Assembly (NCBI GenBank): GCA_964342785.1 | Contig: CAYFGI010000001.1 | Coordinates: forward strand, 1 to 64,000 | From: Thermoproteus sp964342785 | Lineage (GTDB): Archaea > Thermoproteota > Thermoprotei > Thermoproteales > Thermoproteaceae | Reading direction: 5' to 3' | Length of the DNA: 64,000 nucleotides | Part shown: positions 58,735 to 64,000 of the stretch, in pieces | Layout: each line of letters begins with the position of its first letter | Position numbering within the stretch: position 1 is the stretch's first letter | Program-made: the position numbers and the translations under genes | Notes under the pieces: generated by a model | Seen by the model: the letters and a program-made list of their open reading frames with translations, nothing else | Told to the model about the DNA's origin: nothing | Database searches by the model: none

Positions 58735-59142
58735 ATGAAGACGATAGTGGTGGCGTACGACGGTTCCCAACATGCCAAGAAGGCGCTCGAGACGGCAAAG
58801 GCTATAGCCGATAGGTTCGGCTCGAAGATTTATGTAGTCCACGTCGTGGATACCGCTGTCCTATCGTTGTCGGAAGCCTTCTCGACTCCGAACGTGATCA
58901 AGAGCTTGAAAGAAGGCGGCGAGAAGGCGTTAAGAGAAGCCCTAAGCTTAGCGCCAAACGCCGAGGCGAAATTACTCGAAGGGGATCCAGCCTATGAGAT
59001 CGCTAAATTCGCAAAGGACGTCAAGGCGGATCTCGTGGTGGTGGGCAGCAGAGGCCTCTCCACTATTCGTAAGTCGTTTCTAGGTAGCGTTGCGAGCAGG
59101 CTGGTCCAGGAAAGCGAGATAAGCGTTCTTGTAGTGAAATAA
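58735..59142 (+). CDS. Universal stress protein (UspA family)
   Basis: 135 residues from ATG 58735; the longer open frame would include the TATA-like CTTATAAGT (58709-58717) 22 nt upstream. Starts KTIVVAYDGSQHAKKALETA and ends with the ATP-binding pattern VVGSRGLSTIRKSFLGSVAS (G2xG9xGS), followed by ISVLVVK. ATP-binding single-domain Usp. The role in this organism is unknown. The 190-nt gap before it, back to the pilus operon start, has a small stem (AGGC-TTTCTT-GCCT at about 58660) but no clear gene. Confidence 0.92.
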   Translation: MKTIVVAYDGSQHAKKALETAKAIADRFGSKIYVVHVVDTAVLSLSEAFSTPNVIKSLKEGGEKALREALSLAPNAEAKLLEGDPAYEIAKFAKDVKADLVVVGSRGLSTIRKSFLGSVASRLVQESEISVLVVK

Positions 59143-59175
59143 CAAATCTTTTTATAGGGCTTCGTATCGACACGC

Positions 59176-59856
59176 ATGGACAGAAACGGCGTACTTATCG
59201 CCGTCTCGGTGTTCCTGATCACCGTCGCCGTGTTGGTCTTCGCCGTAGGGCCCTACAGGAAGGGCCCGGTGTATAAGCCATACTGGGAACAAGTAAACAT
59301 CACGGCCTTGGCGATACAAGGGCAAAAGATAGGCGTTGTGGTCTACAGAGGCGAGGGGGGCTGGGCCATATTCGGGTATCAAGATAACGTGACCATGCCG
59401 CAAAGAGGGGAGCTATTAAACGTGTTAAGACAACTAATATCTGAGGCCGAGGCGAGGGGGTATACCGTCATCTTGGCGCCGTGGGGAGCCGACAACAAGA
59501 CCAACGCGCTTCTAACGGCGCTTTACAACGGCGTCATCTCGCCGCAACAATACCTTAACGGCTACACCAATATCTCCAACACGGCTATAAACTCCTCGTC
59601 GATACAAGCCGCCAAGAACTACGCGCTAACCTTGGCCCAAACCCTCGGGTCCTACACGGCGTATCCCGGAATACCGCAAGTGCCCTCAAGCCCACCCATA
59701 ATCTACGCGTATCTGGTGTGGAAAGGCTGTTCCTATCCTGTCTATGAGCCCTACGAGCCGCTTAGGGATTCTAACTACACCAGCTGGGCCTTCTGGGTGG
59801 GTAACGCCATAGCAAATCTGCCGACCTTAGTGGGGCAACCCGGCTGTAGTCAATAG
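59176..59856 (+). CDS. Membrane-anchored extracytoplasmic protein, unknown
   Basis: 226 residues. N-terminal anchor GVLIAVSVFLITVAVLVFAV, then an outer domain with IGVVVYRGEGGWAIFGYQDN, two long helices (RGELLNVLRQLISEAEARGY and IQAAKNYALTLAQ) and a strand after prolines (PPIIYAYLVWKG). It has two cysteines (KGCSYP, QPGCSQ), not a CxxC. The helix-strand order loosely recalls a DsbA/thioredoxin-like fold but without the redox motif. TATA-like CTTTTTATAG is 24 nt before the ATG. No family recognised. Confidence 0.65.
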   Translation: MDRNGVLIAVSVFLITVAVLVFAVGPYRKGPVYKPYWEQVNITALAIQGQKIGVVVYRGEGGWAIFGYQDNVTMPQRGELLNVLRQLISEAEARGYTVILAPWGADNKTNALLTALYNGVISPQQYLNGYTNISNTAINSSSIQAAKNYALTLAQTLGSYTAYPGIPQVPSSPPIIYAYLVWKGCSYPVYEPYEPLRDSNYTSWAFWVGNAIANLPTLVGQPGCSQ

Positions 59857-59865
59857 AAATCTAGC

Positions 59866-59875
59866 GTTAAAAACT
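59866..59875 (+). promoter_or_regulatory. TATA-like box of the Nudix-pcm operon
   Basis: GTTAAAAACT is centred 24 nt before GTG 59894 and supports that non-ATG start. Confidence 0.45.
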
Positions 59876-59893
59876 TAGAGACATGAGGACATC

Positions 59894-60340
59894 GTGAGCA
59901 GAGAATACCCCGCCTATCCTCTGGTCGGAGTCGGGGCCGTCGTGCTGAAAGAAGATGAGATACTTTTGGTAAAAAGAGGGGCGCATCCCGGCAGGGGCAA
60001 GTGGTCGATACCTGGAGGGCTTGTAGAGCTGGGCGAGGCGCCGGAGGAGGCGGCCGCGAGGGAGCTGGCCGAGGAGACTGGGCTTATAGGAGAGGTCAAG
60101 GGCCTCTTCGGGATCTATCAATACGTCGAGAGGGACCAGCTGGGGAGAGTTCGTTACCACTATTTGCTCCTCGACTATTTGGTCGAGGTGAGAGACGGTA
60201 GCTTGAACCCAGGCACAGACGCCGAAGATGCCAGGTTCTTTCCCTTATCCGAGGCCTTGAGAGTAGACTTGACGGAGACCACTAGGGAGTTGATCCGCGA
60301 TTTGGCTAGATACGGGCCCATGCCGCTGAGGAGATGCTAG
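59894..60340 (+). CDS. Nudix hydrolase (ADP-ribose pyrophosphatase-like)
   Basis: 148 residues from GTG 59894. Nudix box: IPGGLVELGEAPEEA, then ARELAEETGLIGEV, complete with RE-EE and the G/E spacing. The segment KWSIPGG before it and the R-H-Y-LLLDYL strand after it fit the ADP-ribose pyrophosphatase/MutT mix. Substrate unproven. The stop overlaps pcm by 7 nt, so the two are cotranslated. Confidence 0.9.
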   Translation: MSREYPAYPLVGVGAVVLKEDEILLVKRGAHPGRGKWSIPGGLVELGEAPEEAAARELAEETGLIGEVKGLFGIYQYVERDQLGRVRYHYLLLDYLVEVRDGSLNPGTDAEDARFFPLSEALRVDLTETTRELIRDLARYGPMPLRRC

Positions 60341-60981
60341 ATTTCCACAAGGCCAGGAGGAAGCTCGTCGAGGACCTAATGGCCGAGGGGATACTGCGTA
60401 GTAAGAACGTGGTCGAGGCTATGTTGAAGGTGCCCAGAGAGGAGTTCGTCACCCCTGAATATACGCTTTCTGCTTACAACGACACGCCTCTTCCGCTGCT
60501 CGGCGAAGCGACGATCTCGGCGCCCCATATGGTGGCCATGTTATGCGAGGCCATAAGGCCCCGCGAGGGCATGAAAATCCTGGAGGTGGGGACCGGGTCC
60601 GGATACCAAGCGGCTGTATGCGCCGAGGCTATAGGCAGGAGGGGGAAGATCTACACCATCGAGATAGAGCTACCTTTGGCCGTATACTCTGCTCAGAACA
60701 TAGAGAGGCTGGGGTACGCCGAGGTGGTCGAGGTATATTACGGCGATGGATCTCTAGGCCTGCCGGAACGCGCTCCGTTTGATGCAATAATAGTAACCGC
60801 GGCGGCGAGCAAGGTACCGAAAGCGTTACAAGACCAGCTGGCCCCTGGGGGCAGATTGGTCATACCTATAGAGGAGAGGGGAGGGCAGGTGTTATACCTC
60901 TACGTCAAATCAGACGGCGGATGGACGAGGGAGAAGCTCGCCTACGTGGCGTTTGTTAAGCTTAAAGGACGGGACGCCTAA
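60334..60981 (+). CDS. pcm: Protein-L-isoaspartate O-methyltransferase
   Basis: 215 residues. Family signatures: VPREEFVTPEYTLSAYNDTP, ISAPHMVAMLCEAI (the PIMT-specific segment before motif I), ILEVGTGSGYQAAV (motif I) and VYYGDGSLGLPERAPFD (motif II region). It repairs isoaspartyl residues in aged proteins, important at high temperature. It converges on aspS with a 4-nt overlap of stops. Confidence 0.95.
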   Translation: MLDFHKARRKLVEDLMAEGILRSKNVVEAMLKVPREEFVTPEYTLSAYNDTPLPLLGEATISAPHMVAMLCEAIRPREGMKILEVGTGSGYQAAVCAEAIGRRGKIYTIEIELPLAVYSAQNIERLGYAEVVEVYYGDGSLGLPERAPFDAIIVTAAASKVPKALQDQLAPGGRLVIPIEERGGQVLYLYVKSDGGWTREKLAYVAFVKLKGRDA

Positions 60982-62273
60982 GGCTCCAGCCTATATCTAT
61001 CCCTAGGATACAACACGGCCTCCCTGACGTTATCAAGCCCGAGCAACGCCATGATGAGCCTGTTGAACCCCATGCCAAAGCCGGCATGCGGCGGCATGCC
61101 CCAGTCGAAGACCGAGAGGTGGCTCTCAAACGCCGAGGGGTCGAGGCCCCTCTCCCTCATCTCTTTTTCAAGCACCTCCCGCACGTGGACGCGCGTGGCG
61201 CCCGACACTATCTCTATCCCGTTTAATATCAAGTCGTAGGACTCGGTCTTCTTAGGGTCGTCGTCCTTCCGTTTGGTGTAGAACGGACGCAACGACGCGG
61301 GGAAGTTGATTATGAAGTACAACGGCCCGTAGAATTTACTCAATGCTTTCTGCATCTCGACGGTCAGATCATCGCCCCATTTTACGTCGTAGCCTAAAGA
61401 TCGCAGTTTGTCTATAGCCTCGTCGTAATCCACGCGGGGTATCCGGCTCACATCGTCTAGCGTCGGCTTTACCCCAACTCTCTCCAGCCTATCCCTCCTG
61501 GCTTTCACGACCGATGCTATGGCCTTCATCATCTCCTCCAGGAGATCCATTATGTCGTTGTAATCCATGAAGGCCCCCTCCCCATCTATCGAGATGAATT
61601 CGTTGAGGTGATAATCCGTGTTGTGTTTCTCGGCCCTATAGGCCGGGGCGATCTCGAACACCCTCTCGAGCGATGCCGTCAATTGCTCCTTATAGAGCTG
61701 AGGGCTCTGCGCGAGGTACGCGACCCTCTCGAAATACAGCACTGTGAACAGCTCCGCGCCTCCTTCGGTGCTAGTCGCTATTATCTTAGGCGTGAAGACT
61801 TCGACGAACTTGTGCCTATATAGGACGTCCCTAATGGCCCTCAAGATCTCCGACGCAGTGGTGAAAATAGCTAGGTTCCTCGGGCTTTTTAAATCGGCCG
61901 GGCGGTACCTCAACCTAGTCGGTAGATCTGATGTGCCGCCCCAGAGATCCACGGGAAGCGGCTTCGCCTTGGCCAAGACCCATAGCGCTGTGGGGAACAC
62001 CTCCACGCCGGCTTTAGCTATCCTGCTACTCTCTACGACGCCCTTAACTACTATCACGTCCTCCTTATTCAGATCGGCCACCTTGGATAAAACCTCGTCG
62101 GGCGTCCTCCCGCTTTTGAACGTGAGCTGGACGAAACCCTCTCTATCCCTTAAGATCACAAATTTCACCTTGCCCAGATCTCTGACCTCCCAGACCCAAC
62201 CTGCCAATACCACCTCCTTGCCGTGTAGATCGGGGGTTACCTCGTTGGTGAAATGCGTCTTACGCGGGACCAC
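60978..62273 (-). CDS. aspS: Aspartyl-tRNA synthetase (archaeal type)
   Basis: 431 residues from GTG 62273. N-terminal OB domain (VVLAGWVWEVRDLGKVKFVI), class IIb core: TPKIIATSTEGGAELF, LAQSPQLYKEQL, FRAEK-equivalent YRAEKHNTDYHLNEF (motif 2), and GMPPHAGFGMGFNRLIMAL (motif 3). In archaeal AspRS the Trp in GWVWEV is reported to go with discriminating enzymes that charge only tRNA-Asp; the presence of a separate AsnRS here agrees. A minus-strand CCTATATAGG (62291-62300) lies 22 nt before the start. Confidence 0.94.
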   Translation of the reverse strand: MVPRKTHFTNEVTPDLHGKEVVLAGWVWEVRDLGKVKFVILRDREGFVQLTFKSGRTPDEVLSKVADLNKEDVIVVKGVVESSRIAKAGVEVFPTALWVLAKAKPLPVDLWGGTSDLPTRLRYRPADLKSPRNLAIFTTASEILRAIRDVLYRHKFVEVFTPKIIATSTEGGAELFTVLYFERVAYLAQSPQLYKEQLTASLERVFEIAPAYRAEKHNTDYHLNEFISIDGEGAFMDYNDIMDLLEEMMKAIASVVKARRDRLERVGVKPTLDDVSRIPRVDYDEAIDKLRSLGYDVKWGDDLTVEMQKALSKFYGPLYFIINFPASLRPFYTKRKDDDPKKTESYDLILNGIEIVSGATRVHVREVLEKEMRERGLDPSAFESHLSVFDWGMPPHAGFGMGFNRLIMALLGLDNVREAVLYPRDRYRLEP

Positions 62274-62345
62274 GAAACAACGTTGCTCACCCTATATAGG
62301 TTTTTATTTGACGATAGAATAATAAAATCATTTATTATCCAAAAA

Positions 62346-62864
62346 TTATATTTTAATTTCTTTTTCTTTTATAACATCTATCTTTATTGTAGATCCGATA
62401 ATTCTATTAAGTATTTCTTGTAATTTCTCCGGCCGTACGGGCAATCGTCTCAACTCTCTAGACGGGATCTTCACGACGGTCTCGCTCGTGCCGTCGGGTA
62501 GCCAAGAGGTGGAGATCGTCAACAGCCTAGCCGGCGATACGAGCTGCGCTATTATCTCGTTGACGCTACCTTTCTCCACAATCTTCACGTTCCTACCTAC
62601 AGCCGCCGATAGATCTTTCTCTAGTTGGATCTGGGCGCCTTTTGGTAACTTCTTATATCCGCGGAGCACCACCACTATGAAGGCATCGGTCTCATAAGCC
62701 TTTACATATTCCACGTCGGCAAGATTATATTTTTTCTCCAGCTTCATCAAAGCGTCGACGACGTCTACGTCGAGCCAGCTGTATTCACCGCTGTCGATCA
62801 GCCCCTGGCACTTAGGGCATAGCACCCTTGTCTTTATGCAGAAGTCGCAAAACGGCTTCTTCAT
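62346..62864 (-). CDS. NusA-like KH protein with zinc ribbon
   Basis: 172 residues from ATG 62864; a TTG one codon earlier is possible. The N-terminus has CDFCIKTRVLCPKC, a zinc ribbon, followed by helices (LMKLEKKYNLADVEYVKAYE) and KH-like segments (VVVLRGYKKLPKGAQIQLEK). Crenarchaea carry a NusA-related protein of this size with the same layout, tied to transcription termination/antitermination; this is from memory. TATA-like TTAAATATCATAACG (62879-62893, minus strand) is about 22 nt upstream. The C-terminal codons are AT-rich. Confidence 0.75.
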   Translation of the reverse strand: MKKPFCDFCIKTRVLCPKCQGLIDSGEYSWLDVDVVDALMKLEKKYNLADVEYVKAYETDAFIVVVLRGYKKLPKGAQIQLEKDLSAAVGRNVKIVEKGSVNEIIAQLVSPARLLTISTSWLPDGTSETVVKIPSRELRRLPVRPEKLQEILNRIIGSTIKIDVIKEKEIKI

Positions 62865-62908
62865 CAAGCGCCATATTCGTTATGATATTTAAATTTCTTT
62901 TAACGGCG

Positions 62909-63286
62909 CTATGAAGAAGCCGTCTTCTTCCTTCTCTCTATCACCTCTTGACGTCTCTTATCGGAGGTATCGATATTAACGATCATGACCTTGCTCGGAT
63001 GTATAGGGTAATAGACGGTCTCTCCTCTGCTGTTAGTCCTAGTGGCGCCCTCCACGTATATACGAACCCTCTTTAGATCGACCCTTACGATCTTCCCCGT
63101 GACGCCTTTGAAATCGCCTCTCATTATCATCACGGTATCGCCGACCCTCACAGGCAATCTAGCGACGCCTAGCTTTCGGCGTAGGTCGGGGGCCAGCTTG
63201 GCGTTAAGCAACTTACGCCTTAGATGTAGAGGCGCCTCAGCTAGGGCCTTCCTCTGCTTCCTCGGCTGTTTACTTGCCGTGAGCAT
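62909..63286 (-). CDS. rpl24: Large-subunit ribosomal protein uL24
   Basis: 125 residues from ATG 63286; a TTG at 63295 is the alternative. The KOW motif is visible in VGDTVMIMRGDFKGVTGKIV, with N-terminal basic KQPRKQRKALAEAPLHLRRK and KLGVARLPVRVGD typical of the archaeal/eukaryotic L24/L26. It binds 23S rRNA early in assembly. Here it is outside the usual S10-spc operon setting, with no other ribosomal genes next to it. The minus-strand TATA-like CGTATAAATAAGG at 63305-63317 is 25 nt before ATG 63286, which favours that start. Confidence 0.95.
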   Translation of the reverse strand: MLTASKQPRKQRKALAEAPLHLRRKLLNAKLAPDLRRKLGVARLPVRVGDTVMIMRGDFKGVTGKIVRVDLKRVRIYVEGATRTNSRGETVYYPIHPSKVMIVNIDTSDKRRQEVIERRKKTASS

Positions 63287-63304
63287 CGCCTTCAAACAAT
63301 CTGC

Positions 63305-63317
63305 CTTATTTATACGT
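63305..63317 (-). promoter_or_regulatory. TATA-like box of rpl24
   Basis: Minus strand CGTATAAATAAGG, centred 25 nt before ATG 63286. It overlaps the last codons and stop of the small ORF at 63306-63455. Confidence 0.5.
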
Positions 63318-63455
63318 TTTGAGCCGCTCCTCGGCTTTCCTCAGCTCCTCCAGGGCCGCGTCGAGCGCTCTAGCGGCTTTTTTGATTCCTTCAAGCGATG
63401 CATCGATCCTGCGGGGCAATTCCTCCAGAAGCCTACTTGCGTCGGAGATCTCCAT
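63306..63455 (-). CDS. Small coiled-coil protein (49 residues)
   Basis: 49 residues from ATG 63455 with TAA at 63306. One long amphipathic helix with Leu and Ala at heptad-like positions (LLEELPRRIDASLEGIKKAA, RALDAALEELRKAEERLKTY). Minus-strand TTTATTACC upstream is a possible TATA box. Codon use is normal for the genome. The end carries the rpl24 promoter. No family recognised; it may be a small structural or DNA/RNA-associated protein. A non-coding spacer is the alternative. Confidence 0.5.
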   Translation of the reverse strand: MEISDASRLLEELPRRIDASLEGIKKAARALDAALEELRKAEERLKTYK

Positions 63456-63485
63456 GCGAATATTTATGGGTAATAAAGTTATGCC

Positions 63486-64000
63486 GTGAGGATTAAGTTC
63501 CTCGGCGGCGCTGGGGAGGTCGGGAGAGCTGCTGTGCTTGTGAAGACCTCGACAGGATCCGTGTTATTCGACTACGGCGTCAACTTCGACCAGCAGGGAA
63601 GGCCTATATTCCCCGAGCATGTACGGCCCAAGGATCTCGTGGCGGTCGTGTTGAGCCACGCCCATTTAGATCACAGCGGAGCTCTGCCGTCGCTCTACGT
63701 ATCCTTGAAGCCTCCGATATACGCGACGCCGCTCACGATGGAGCTAAGCGATGTGATGTACACAGATATGATAAAGCTCTCGGGCTACTACCTGCCCTAC
63801 ACCCACGAGGAGGTCAAGGCGGCTATGGAGAGCGCGATACCTTTAACCTACGGCGAGCCCGTGGAGCTCGCGCCCGATATAACGCTCACTGTTTACAACG
63901 CTGGCCATGTTCCGGGCAGCGCAATATCGGTGCTTGAAGCCGAGGGCAAGGTCGTTGTTTTCACAGGCGATTTCAACTTGAGGGATACTGCGTTGTTAAG
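63486..64000 (+). CDS. Metallo-beta-lactamase/beta-CASP nuclease, aCPSF2-like (partial)
   Basis: 171 codons are visible; the gene continues past the window. GTG 63486 starts RIKFLGGAGEVGRAAVLVKT, followed by the HxHxDH zinc motif in LSHAHLDHSGALP and later VYNAGHVPGSA and FTGDFNLRD, which supply further metal ligands. The absence of N-terminal KH domains sets it apart from aCPSF1/FttA and suggests aCPSF2, an RNA-processing nuclease. A TATA-like TATTTATGG (63461-63469) lies about 21 nt before the GTG. RNase J is a less likely alternative. Confidence 0.8.
   Translation, partial: MRIKFLGGAGEVGRAAVLVKTSTGSVLFDYGVNFDQQGRPIFPEHVRPKDLVAVVLSHAHLDHSGALPSLYVSLKPPIYATPLTMELSDVMYTDMIKLSGYYLPYTHEEVKAAMESAIPLTYGEPVELAPDITLTVYNAGHVPGSAISVLEAEGKVVVFTGDFNLRDTALL

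Noticed and set aside
1..64000. tRNA, rRNA, CRISPR or insertion sequences
   Set aside because: I looked through the gaps for T-loop-like GTTCRA motifs, regularly spaced repeats and transposase ORFs and found none; intron-containing tRNAs could still escape a reading by eye.

Overview
The window looks like a chromosome segment of a hyperthermophilic crenarchaeon, most likely family Thermoproteaceae (Thermoproteus-like). This genus-level call is inference. Evidence: archaeal information genes (aIF2-beta, uL24, archaeal AspRS, AsnRS and GluRS, a NusA-like KH protein, an XPB-like helicase, an aCPSF-type beta-CASP nuclease); archaeal-only metabolism (GTP cyclohydrolase III, ArfB-type deformylase, bifunctional PGI/PMI, a fused 3-hydroxyacyl-CoA dehydrogenase/enoyl-CoA hydratase); TATA-like boxes 20-27 nt upstream of start codons, implying leaderless mRNAs; frequent GTG/TTG starts; very dense packing with 4-nt ATGA overlaps; and heavy use of AGG and ATA codons. 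I found no tRNA, rRNA, CRISPR array, insertion sequence or prophage.

Layout. 1-1130: partial MetE-type methionine synthase. 1160-12897: acyl-CoA metabolism (DUF35 OB protein, two thiolases, acyl-CoA dehydrogenase, two acyl-CoA synthetases, aldo/keto reductase, M42 peptidase, fused hydratase/dehydrogenase); the last two acyl-CoA enzymes match crotonyl-CoA to acetyl-CoA conversion in the dicarboxylate/4-hydroxybutyrate cycle. 13036-17694: aIF2-beta, transporters, Nudix, TrmO, a hydroxyacid dehydrogenase and a YkgJ-type protein. 17677-20530: early riboflavin/F420 block (ribB, reductase, GCH III, ArfB). 20587-31087: HDAC-like amidohydrolase, PRPP synthetase, methyltransferase, Sua5, HIBADH-type dehydrogenase, AsnRS, AK6-type kinase, DUF354, GluRS and a sugar nucleotidyltransferase. 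31133-34591: a PAPS-reductase-like/ferredoxin fusion, then a tight five-gene operon of mostly unknown small proteins ending in DUF309. 34559-36486: Sir2, ferredoxin and an AT-rich island holding an apparently frameshifted membrane-protein gene. 36584-45401: XPB-like helicase, PGI/PMI, prepilin peptidase, acylphosphatase, PhoH-KH ATPase, M1 peptidase with HEAT repeats, site-2 protease and upp.

45398-58543 is the standout: about 13 kb, almost all on the minus strand, encoding a type IV pilus/type II secretion-like machine. It has a secretion ATPase, a TadC/GspF-like platform protein, a ParA/TadZ-like ATPase with a degenerate Walker A, three unknown cytoplasmic proteins at the promoter-proximal end, eight prepilin-like proteins (class III-like MKG/MKA N-termini plus an acidic MD/ME class), and a 956-residue secreted protein. 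All nine exported proteins have an even number of cysteines, suggesting disulfide bonding. The prepilin peptidase gene lies about 5 kb beyond the end of the cluster.

58735-64000: universal stress protein, a membrane-anchored protein, Nudix, Pcm, AspRS, NusA-like protein, uL24, a 49-residue coiled-coil ORF and the start of an aCPSF2-like nuclease.
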